Origin: Gemmatimonadota bacterium
Lineage (GTDB): Bacteria > Gemmatimonadota > Gemmatimonadetes > Longimicrobiales > Longimicrobiaceae
NCBI GenBank assembly: GCA_019240375.1
Contig: JAFAYN010000278.1
Coordinates: 1 to 10,054 of the forward strand
Length of the DNA stretch: 10,054 nucleotides
Direction: 5' to 3'
Under the pieces are notes generated by a model that had not been told where the DNA came from, did no database searches, and saw only the letters and a list, made by a program, of their open reading frames with translations. Made by a program: the position numbers and the translations under genes. Shown here piece by piece: positions 1-4,402 of the stretch (position 1 is the first letter of the stretch; the number at the start of each line of letters is the position of its first letter).

Positions 1-299
1 ACCTGCGCCCGGATCAGCGTCACGGGGGCGCTCCACCCCTCGTTCTCGGGGTCGACCACCTCCACGTTCACCTGATCGGGGCGGGCGCGCTCCACGAAGC
101 GGAAGGCGCCCACCGTCAAGGCGGCCAGCTCGGGGATGCCACGCTCCTGCAGCAGCGCGCGGGGGACCTTGGCGAAGAAGATCCGGGCGAAGGCGCACAG
201 CAGGTCGATGTTCCCGCCCTGGGTGCGCTGCAGATACGTGCACAGCTCGTCCACCGTCGCGGCGGCGGGAGGTGCGTCGATACCGGTCGAGATGCTCAT
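1..299 (-). CDS. NAD-specific glutamate dehydrogenase, N-terminal part (cut by window edge)
   Basis: The first 99 codons of a gene that runs off the left edge. The family oxidatively deaminates glutamate to 2-oxoglutarate with NAD+, in the cytoplasm; members of the large bacterial type are usually around 1,500-1,600 residues. The visible part has a helical stretch rich in Phe and Leu (FARIFFAKVPRALLQERG) followed by a beta-rich stretch with VEVVDPENEGWSAPVTLI. This matches the pattern at the start of large NAD-GDHs, where 'V.V.NP..E..GW.SP.T.I' leads into the first ACT-like region. ATG at 299-297 is the first possible start, because an in-frame TGA sits directly before it (302-300). No clear Shine-Dalgarno is visible. 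The gene lies 179 nt downstream of the ABC permease with a hairpin between, so it is probably a separate transcription unit. The catalytic domain is outside the window, so the name rests on N-terminal resemblance only. Confidence 0.7.
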   Translation of the reverse strand, partial: MSISTGIDAPPAAATVDELCTYLQRTQGGNIDLLCAFARIFFAKVPRALLQERGIPELAALTVGAFRFVERARPDQVNVEVVDPENEGWSAPVTLIRAQ

Positions 300-417
300 T
301 CAGCAAACACGGAATTAGGGTTCACAGCTCCGGGCCGGCGGCCAATGTAACCGGTCGCTCAGGGTTTGGCACGGGTCCGCGGCAGGCCGCATACCCGGGG
401 CCACGAATGCGCGCGGA

Positions 418-442
418 GGGCGGACCGAAGTATCGTCCGCCC
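418..442 (-). terminator. GC-rich hairpin downstream of the ABC permease
   Basis: A perfect 8-bp stem, GGGCGGAC (418-425) with GTCCGCCC (435-442), and a 9-nt loop. It begins 36 nt past the permease stop. No run of T follows on either strand, so it is not a classical intrinsic terminator. It could still stop or stabilise the permease transcript ahead of the glutamate dehydrogenase gene. Confidence 0.45.
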
Positions 443-478
443 CCCGTGGGGACTGTTCCAGGTGCGTCCGCAGCCGGT

Positions 479-1513
479 CTACTGCCAGCGGAAGATTCGC
501 AGCGCCAGCAGGAAGGAGAGCACCATCCACGCGGCCAGGATCGCCAGCGACCCGCCCAGGGCGTATAGCGGGAGCCCGTCGTTGTACACCCCGCGCAGGG
601 CGCCGTTGAGCGCGGTGAGCGGGAGCGCCTTCACGAAGGGCTGCATCACGTCCGGGTAGCGCGACGAGGGGAAGAACACCCCCGACAGCACGAACATGGG
701 GAGCATAACCAGGTTTAGGATCCCGCTGGCCCCCTCAATGGTGCGGGCGCGTGAAGCGGCCAGCAGCCCCAGCCCGGCGAAGGTCATGGTCCCCAGCAGG
801 ACCACGACGGCCAGCGACAGGAGCGCCCCGGACACGCGCACGCCGAACGCCAGCCAGGCGAAGAGCACGATGGGCGGCACCTCCAGCACCACGAAGGCGA
901 GCCGCGCCAGGATCTGAGAGAGCAGGTAGTCGCGGCGCCGCATGGGGGTGGAGATCAACCGCTTGAGCTGCTTCTTCTGGCGCATCTGCACCACCCCGAA
1001 CCCGATCCCCCACATCCCGGTACTCATCAGGTTCAGCCCGATGATCCCGGGGATCACCCAGTCGATGTAGCGCGACCCGGGCTGCCGCTCGGCACGCTCC
1101 CGCACCGCTACCGGCCGGGTCCCGCCCGCGCCCGCCTGCACCGCCCGGTCGGCCAGCAGCCGCGCGACGCGGCTTTCCGCGCGCCCGGGATCGTAGCGGA
1201 AGGCCAGGGTGTCGCGCCCGCCCAGCACCACGGCCACGTCGCCCTTGCGCAGCGCGGTCGCCGCGTCGGCCGGGTCCATGATCCGCACCTCGATCTCCGG
1301 CGAGCGGCGCAGCGCCGGCAGGTAGCGCTCGGCCACCGAGCCGCGCTCCACCGCCACCGGCGAGGTTTCCGCCGGCTTCTCGCGGAAAGCGAGCCCCAGC
1401 CCGATCGCCATGATGATCGGGAAGCCGAAGGTCCAGAACAGCGCTTCCGGCTCGCGCAGGAAGGCGCGGATGCGCATCAGGATCAGCTCGCGGAGCGGGT
1501 TCAGCTCGCTCAT
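479..1513 (-). CDS. ABC-2 type exporter permease
   Basis: Membrane subunit (344 aa) of an ABC-2/DrrB-type exporter in the inner membrane; the substrate cannot be told. It starts MSELNPLRELILMRIRAF, an amphipathic lead, then TM1 at about residues 25-43. An extracytoplasmic domain spans about 44-148, and five more hydrophobic segments follow: about 150-175, then LARLAFVVLEVPPIVLFAWL, ALLSLAVVVLLGTMTFAG, GILNLVMLPMFVLSGVFF and a last one near the C-terminus ending LALRIFRWQ. The cytoplasmic loop QKKQLKRLISTPMRRRDYLL and the PMFVLSGVFFP motif are typical of the family. ATG at 1513 is preferred over the in-frame ATG at 1588, because the extra 25 residues are Arg/Ser-rich and unlike a family N-terminus; the Shine-Dalgarno is weak at both. 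Its natural ATPase partner (5350-4403) is on the same strand but separated by about 2.9 kb of accessory DNA, an unusual arrangement since such pairs normally touch or overlap. The permease therefore probably needs its own promoter, which I could not identify with confidence. Confidence 0.9.
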   Translation of the reverse strand: MSELNPLRELILMRIRAFLREPEALFWTFGFPIIMAIGLGLAFREKPAETSPVAVERGSVAERYLPALRRSPEIEVRIMDPADAATALRKGDVAVVLGGRDTLAFRYDPGRAESRVARLLADRAVQAGAGGTRPVAVRERAERQPGSRYIDWVIPGIIGLNLMSTGMWGIGFGVVQMRQKKQLKRLISTPMRRRDYLLSQILARLAFVVLEVPPIVLFAWLAFGVRVSGALLSLAVVVLLGTMTFAGLGLLAASRARTIEGASGILNLVMLPMFVLSGVFFPSSRYPDVMQPFVKALPLTALNGALRGVYNDGLPLYALGGSLAILAAWMVLSFLLALRIFRWQ

Positions 1514-1787
1514 TCGGTCAGGTCGTGATCGGGAGGAGGAAGACGGATTCCTCCGCGGGAGGAGTCTACGCCGTTCGTGCCGGGACAACTTGCGGGTGCG
1601 GCGGGGGGTTCACAAGACGAGCCGTCGGAACCGGGAAGGGGTGGCCTGACCCAGATATCCTGTTCCCGGTGTGTATCAGATGAAGGGCCTCTAAAAAAAT
1701 TGGCAAGTATGTACCTGACGCCAGGCCCACAGAATTAACGACTTCTGAGTCTTTCGACCTGTGATGAGTGCAGCAGGCGAGAAGAGG
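1514..1787. other. Intergenic region upstream of the permease; left edge of the low-GC block
   Basis: No convincing gene. From 1514 to about 1660 the sequence is host-like and GC-rich; it holds a perfect 7-bp stem-loop, GGAGGAA (1535-1541) with TTCCTCC (1548-1554), which would lie in the permease leader about 22-41 nt before its ATG. From about 1665 the GC content falls clearly, and this looks like the left edge of the accessory block. A minus-strand frame at 1802-1566 is open, but its Pro/His-rich translation, lack of a ribosome site and overlap with the leader argue against it. Confidence 0.5.
1693..1723 (-). terminator. Weak hairpin followed by seven T on the minus strand
   Basis: On the minus strand a 4-bp stem (GCCA at 1720-1723 with TGGC at 1701-1704, plus a possible flanking wobble pair) is followed directly by seven T (complement of 1693-1699). 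The T run fits an intrinsic terminator but the stem is short and the loop long (15 nt). It may be a back-up terminator behind the stronger one at 1788-1819, or chance. Confidence 0.3.
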
Positions 1788-1819
1788 AAGGGGGAGGGCC
1801 AATCACGGCTCTCCCCCTT
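1788..1819 (-). terminator. Strong, probably bidirectional terminator ending the accessory operon
   Basis: A perfect 9-bp stem, AAGGGGGAG (1788-1796) with CTCCCCCTT (1811-1819). After one mismatch it extends by three more G/C pairs around a small loop. It lies 9 nt past the stop of the DUF4177-like gene. The minus-strand tail is pyrimidine-rich (CCTCTTCTC), and the plus-strand tail ends in CTCCTTTT, so it could work in both directions. It marks the end of the accessory transcription unit before the permease. Confidence 0.75.
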
Positions 1820-1828
1820 AGCTCCTTT

Positions 1829-2047
1829 TCAGGTCAGGTAACTGCGGGTGGGAATGCGCGAGATCTTCCGTGGTTCCCCTTTCTGCTCCTTCGGGCGCTT
1901 GAGGTAGTGCCACACCTTGTTCTGCTCCCGGTGGTACACCACAGCGACAAGCTCCCAGCCGTGAACCCCAGCACGGTTCAACCCGTCCATGATTTCACCG
2001 TTAGTCACGTTCCCTTCTTCAGCAACAACCGAATACTCCCACTCCAT
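1829..2047 (-). CDS. DUF4177-like small protein
   Basis: A 72-residue protein. It opens MEWEYSVV and contains LNRAGVHGWELVAVVYH and HYLKRP, which is the layout of DUF4177-type proteins (WEY at the start, GxxGWELV in the middle, a YLKRP-like last strand). The function of that family is not known. The last 20 or so residues are a basic tail (EQKGEPRKISRIPTRSYLT). ATG at 2047 is chosen because the family begins at this Met and GGGAGGT lies just before it, though only 3 nt away; an in-frame TTG at 2059 would add four residues. The gap to the upstream 82-aa gene is 24 nt, so the two are likely co-transcribed, and the terminator at 1788-1819 follows. Probably cytoplasmic; no signal peptide or membrane segment. 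Confidence 0.75.
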   Translation of the reverse strand: MEWEYSVVAEEGNVTNGEIMDGLNRAGVHGWELVAVVYHREQNKVWHYLKRPKEQKGEPRKISRIPTRSYLT

Positions 2048-2071
2048 ACAACCTCCCAAGTGAGGAATTGA

Positions 2072-2320
2072 TTAGTCCCGGCTCCACCTCGGCGAGGGTG
2101 GGGGCTCCTCCGGAAAGTAGTGAGCGGTAGCGTTGAAGGTGTCGGGGTCTACCTTTCCGGGGTTAGCCCGGTGCAGCGCGTCGACTTCATACTGGCGGGT
2201 CTGTTCCCCAATCTGCACGGCATAGGCGTTGCCGACCTCCAATACAACCCCGGTGCGGTTTGGGTCGTCCGGAAGCCGTACCTCCGTGCCTGGCGGTATC
2301 CATCCTCGGGGTTGCTCCAT
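2072..2320 (-). CDS. Small hypothetical protein with an SH3-like pattern
   Basis: An 82-residue protein of no family I can name with certainty. Residues about 8-52 (IPPGTEVRLPDD, RTGVVLEVGNAYAVQIG and RQYEVDALHRA) read as five short beta strands with glycines in turns. This resembles the SH3-like domain that opens several helicase-like proteins ('PG..V.....P.R.GVV.......V.fg....w....L'). The rest (PDTFNATAHYFPEEPPPSPRWSRD, given here as two pieces PDTFNATAHYFP and EEPPPSPRWSRD) looks disordered and Pro-rich. ATG at 2320, with GAGAG 6 nt before it, is preferred. An alternative ATG at 2392 would add 24 residues of low-complexity sequence and would sit in the centre of a 33-bp palindrome. It could be a stand-alone small protein or the remnant of a longer one. 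It is 24 nt upstream of the DUF4177-like gene. Confidence 0.6.
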   Translation of the reverse strand: MEQPRGWIPPGTEVRLPDDPNRTGVVLEVGNAYAVQIGEQTRQYEVDALHRANPGKVDPDTFNATAHYFPEEPPPSPRWSRD

Positions 2321-2373
2321 GTCGGACTCTCTGCGTCGGAGGGAGTGCGGAGTAGGAGGGGAGTTAGGAAACA

Positions 2374-2406
2374 AATCAAGACGTTCAATCATTGAACGCC
2401 TTGATT
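2374..2406 (-). promoter_or_regulatory. 33-bp palindrome: hairpin terminator or operator
   Basis: Arms of 16 nt (2374-2389 and 2391-2406) around a single central C at 2390. In minus-strand RNA all 16 positions can pair, with one G-U wobble; as plus-strand RNA the same position is an A-C mismatch. The compensation on the minus strand favours an RNA role there. After the hairpin the minus strand reads TGTTTCC, a weak U-rich tail. It lies 43 nt past the stop of the 157-aa gene and 53 nt before the 82-aa gene, so it could end the first pair's transcript. As duplex DNA it could equally be an operator for a dimeric repressor. Confidence 0.6.
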
Positions 2407-2413
2407 ATCCACC

Positions 2414-2445
2414 TTATGTAAGCAGTCAATCACCTACTTACGTAA
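2414..2445. repeat. Second inverted repeat in the same intergenic gap
   Basis: TTATGTAAG (2414-2422) faces CTTACGTAA (2437-2445) with a 14-nt spacer. Eight of nine positions match, and the ninth is a T-G wobble on the plus strand. The right arm contains the perfect 8-bp palindrome TTACGTAA. The right arm ends 4 nt past the stop of the 157-aa gene. The AT-rich stretch between the two inverted repeats also holds TTGACT and GATAAT on the minus strand, but with only 14 nt between them, so I do not call a promoter. Confidence 0.45.
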
Positions 2446-2449
2446 CGTA

Positions 2450-2923
2450 CTAGTCTGTCGTGCTGCCGAGAAGAAGCGCCTTTGTCTCCTCAGGCATCCG
2501 TTGAAGAATTTCACTGATCAGTGCCGCACTACGAGTCAGGATCTTGGCGAGTCGCGTAGGGTAGCCCTCTGCTATTCTCTCTACTTCTTCAAGATCAAGC
2601 CCACCCTGTCGTGCGAGGAGGAAGTTGCGCATATCGCGCACATAAATTTCCTGAACCCGGCGGCTGTACCGGCCCAGACGTAAGGACGCACCAGTTTTAG
2701 GCAACGCGTAGTCCCGATGCTCCGATTTCTCATGTTCGGGATACTCCAACTCGATCACCAACCCTCCTTCAAGGGTGGTCGTGAGCAGGAGAGCACGGGG
2801 TACATTGTATTCGGCTAGTCCAGCAAACCCTGCGGTCCGCCCAGACCTCGGCTCCAGAATCGGCTCGGTCCGGGACGTCATCTCGTCCGCACGATAATCC
2901 GTGTACGCTATCGTCTTCGGCAT
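2450..2923 (-). CDS. Hypothetical protein, partner of the 2TM GAF-like protein
   Basis: A 157-residue protein I do not recognise. Residues about 30-75 look beta-rich (GFAGLAEYNVPRALLLTT, GGLVIELEYPEHE), followed by a basic stretch (RLGRYSRRVQEIYVRDMR). The last 60 residues look helical and amphipathic (LDLEEVERIAEGYPTRLA, ISEILQRMPEETKALLLG). There is no signal peptide or membrane segment, so it is probably cytoplasmic. ATG at 2923 is supported by GAGG 5 nt upstream; that GAGG overlaps the TGA stop of the preceding gene, leaving only 6 nt between the two genes. This indicates translational coupling, so the two products probably act together. A second Met at residue 15 has no better ribosome site. 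GC content is clearly lower than in the flanking host genes. It could be a regulator, adaptor or effector; nothing in the sequence decides between these. Confidence 0.75.
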   Translation of the reverse strand: MPKTIAYTDYRADEMTSRTEPILEPRSGRTAGFAGLAEYNVPRALLLTTTLEGGLVIELEYPEHEKSEHRDYALPKTGASLRLGRYSRRVQEIYVRDMRNFLLARQGGLDLEEVERIAEGYPTRLAKILTRSAALISEILQRMPEETKALLLGSTTD

Positions 2924-2929
2924 AGAACC

Positions 2930-3814
2930 TCAGCGCAGGATGTAGCCGAGCGTTGCTCCGTGAGTCCGAAAGACCTCACCAAACGTGCCACCAGTTTCGT
3001 CCTCCGTATCGAACGGGGCGGAATCCTCATCCGAGTCAAGCAGCATCACTCCCCACGGTCGGGGCCCACCCGTGCTTATCGTCTGTCCCATAAAATGGCG
3101 AGCGAAGGTCTGGAAGGCGCGGAGTTGGTTTGTGTCACGGATTCGGGTCTCCTCGACGTATACCCGCAACCGATCTTGAGGAGCCCTCCCTCGAATCTCC
3201 TCCACAGTCAGGGTTCCCATTAGTGTACGGTGGGTATCCCTCATTCTTGGCAGTTCCCCTCGCGCGAAGAACCCATCTTCCCATGCCCGTCCCGCCATCC
3301 CCTCGCAATCTTTAGCTAGTTCCCCCACTTGGAACACCGAAACGCAACGCGGGTTTCGTCCTTCCGAAGAGCGGATGTAAGGGAAGAGATAGTCCGCCCA
3401 CCATTCTATGCGCCAGAGAGCTTTAAGCTTGTCTCGTTTGGCAGGGTGCCATGGACGGGGGGAAAGTCGCCACAGACCATACAGTAAAGCTCGCCACCCT
3501 TTCACTCGCCGAAACAACGTGATTCGATTGTGTTTCGCTTTGCCAGGAAGTGTTGAGACAAGACCATCGACAACCTGTTGGACTGTAGCTTTGCGGTAGC
3601 GAGGTGGTCCCCAGATGCCTTGACCAAGTTGTGCTAGAAATACGATGAAGGCAAGGCCGAAGGCAACTAGTGGTAGAGAGGGCTGATACTTTAGGATGAA
3701 TTCTCGAAACCAGGGTGGGTCCGTCTTGTCGTTTACATTCTGTGCCGCCGCAACTAGACCAGCCACTAGAGCGAAGAACGCCGACCCATATGCAAGCCAC
3801 CGAGATGTCCTCAT
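2930..3814 (-). CDS. Two-TM membrane protein with a GAF-like cytoplasmic domain
   Basis: A 294-residue protein. Two hydrophobic segments lie at about residues 6-24 and 47-68, joined by a short polar loop. Arg near the N-terminus and the basic region after TM2 suggest that both ends are cytoplasmic. The rest (about 75-294) has the order of motifs seen in GAF-like sensor domains: HNRITLFRRV (95-104), CVSVFQVG, EGMAGRAW (171-178), LRVYVEETR (216-224), a helix with FMGQTIS (241-247) and a closing WGVMLLDSD (254-262). A GAF fold usually binds a small ligand such as a cyclic nucleotide, or senses redox or light, so a membrane-tethered sensor is likely; the ligand is unknown. The insertion WRLSPRPWHPAKRDKLKALW (115-134) is strongly basic and aromatic and may lie on the membrane. 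ATG at 3814 has AGAGG 3 nt before it. It is first in the accessory block and is followed after 6 nt by the 157-aa gene. No catalytic motif is visible. The GAF assignment is by eye and moderate. Confidence 0.75.
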   Translation of the reverse strand: MRTSRWLAYGSAFFALVAGLVAAAQNVNDKTDPPWFREFILKYQPSLPLVAFGLAFIVFLAQLGQGIWGPPRYRKATVQQVVDGLVSTLPGKAKHNRITLFRRVKGWRALLYGLWRLSPRPWHPAKRDKLKALWRIEWWADYLFPYIRSSEGRNPRCVSVFQVGELAKDCEGMAGRAWEDGFFARGELPRMRDTHRTLMGTLTVEEIRGRAPQDRLRVYVEETRIRDTNQLRAFQTFARHFMGQTISTGGPRPWGVMLLDSDEDSAPFDTEDETGGTFGEVFRTHGATLGYILR

Positions 3815-3830
3815 TAGCCTCTGGGATGCG

Positions 3831-3892
3831 TTAGCGGGAAACTATCGCGAAAATGTTAGGTAATGCTTGTACTTTTCGCAAATACCCGCTAA
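3831..3892. repeat. Nested inverted repeats spanning the accessory promoter
   Basis: The outer pair is TTAGCGGG (3831-3838) with CCCGCTAA (3885-3892), perfect over 8 bp. The inner pair is GCGAAAA (3847-3853) with TTTTCGC (3873-3879), perfect over 7 bp. Their centres are within 2 bp of each other, so together they form one long interrupted inverted repeat of 62 bp. It covers the candidate promoter of the 2TM GAF-like gene. It could be a two-half operator, a DNA cruciform, or the trace of a small mobile repeat. Confidence 0.55.
3853..3881 (-). promoter_or_regulatory. Candidate sigma-70-type promoter for the accessory gene pair
   Basis: On the minus strand TTGCGA (complement of 3876-3881) and TAACAT (complement of 3853-3858) are separated by exactly 17 nt. 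Each matches the consensus at four of six positions. Initiation would fall near 3846, giving a leader of about 30 nt before the ATG at 3814. The elements lie inside the nested inverted repeats, which suggests repression or another control. Assigned by pattern only. Confidence 0.4.
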
Positions 3893-4032
3893 TACCAAAT
3901 CCGGGTGAATCAGAGCTCCGCGAGGGCCAGGCGGGCAGCTCTCTGGGAATCCGTGCGTCCGTGCGCAGCATGTTCGTACGTCCAGGCGAGCCTTCCCCGC
4001 CTCCCCTACACCCGAATTATGCGGATTTGGTA
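3893..4032. mobile_element. MITE-like 140-bp element with TAA target duplication
   Basis: Terminal inverted repeats TACCAAATCCG (3893-3903) and CGGATTTGGTA (4022-4032) are perfect over 11 bp. The element is flanked on both sides by TAA (3890-3892 and 4033-4035), as expected for a 3-bp target duplication of the TNA kind known from the IS5 family. A second pair, CGGGTG (3902-3907) and CACCCG (4009-4014), lies just inside the ends. The 118-bp interior is GC-rich, contains a small hairpin (AGAGCT 3912-3917 with AGCTCT 3937-3942) and has no credible reading frame. Too short for a transposase, so it would be non-autonomous. It sits just upstream of the accessory promoter, and its left duplication completes the CCCGCTAA arm of the nested repeat there. 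Confidence 0.65.
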
Positions 4033-4035
4033 TAA

Positions 4036-4402
4036 GCCAACTGTACAATAGACCATGTGCAGCCTGCCTAATCATACCTAATATACTCCAAGACGGTAAT
4101 CTTAAGGCCGCTGCGACCCCCGGTTCGGCTCCACTGCCAAGTGTAGCGCTATCGTCATTCAAACTAGGAAACCCCAGAGCGAACAGCTATCCGCTCCGCC
4201 GAGTTCCGTAACTCCTTGGGGATTATAGTGAGAACAGAGTTCAGAGTACTCGATCTCGGTCGTTGAAGCCTACTTCAGCGGCACGTCCACACGGCGTGGA
4301 TTCACACAAGGCTCTTGAGGATAGCGTGCGGGGAAGCAGCGCTGATCGAGGAAGTCGCCCACGGGCACGAGCAGCATCCCCACGCCTAAACCTGACCGTC
4401 GC
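4036..4402. other. Non-coding stretch between the MITE-like element and the ABC ATPase
   Basis: No credible gene on either strand. The part 4036-4260 is AT-richer than the host genes and holds the three-way-junction-like segment at 4172-4221 and an 8-bp palindrome GAGTACTC (4244-4251). From about 4280 to the ATPase stop the composition rises towards host level. A 35-codon minus-strand frame (4377-4270, beginning MLLVPVGDF) is open but has no recognisable family or ribosome site. This stretch would contain the right edge of the accessory block; I see no tRNA gene or recombinase site in it. Confidence 0.5.
4172..4221. other. 50-nt segment able to fold as a three-way junction
   Basis: The outer stem CCCCA (4172-4176) with TGGGG (4217-4221) encloses two adjoining hairpins: GAGCG (4177-4181) with CGCTC (4192-4196), loop 10 nt, and GAGTT (4201-4205) with AACTC (4210-4214), loop 4 nt. 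The first hairpin abuts the outer stem without a gap. The fold works on either strand. It could be a small structured RNA, a recombination or transposon-end site, or chance, as each stem is only 5 bp. Confidence 0.3.

Noticed and set aside
2321..2392. ATG at 2392 as the start of the small SH3-like protein
   Set aside because: It lies in the centre of the 33-bp palindrome, adds a low-complexity Pro/Arg stretch and has no Shine-Dalgarno; ATG at 2320 has GAGAG at good spacing.
3855..3861. GTTAGGT, matching an integron attC core (GTTRRRY)
   Set aside because: No partner RYYYAAC core at a suitable distance and no attC-type fold; a degenerate 7-mer like this is common by chance.
4115..4139. GGTTCGGCTCC resembling a tRNA T-arm end
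   Set aside because: The flanking bases cannot form the 5-bp T stem, the invariant A of the loop is G, and no acceptor, D or anticodon arm is found nearby.
3842..4162. Minus-strand open frame of 106 codons across the MITE-like element
   Set aside because: It runs through both inverted repeats of the element, has no ribosome site and its translation shows no domain pattern.
4270..4377. Short minus-strand frame beginning MLLVPVGDF downstream of the ATPase
   Set aside because: Only 35 codons, no ribosome site and no recognisable family; not enough to call a gene or pseudogene.
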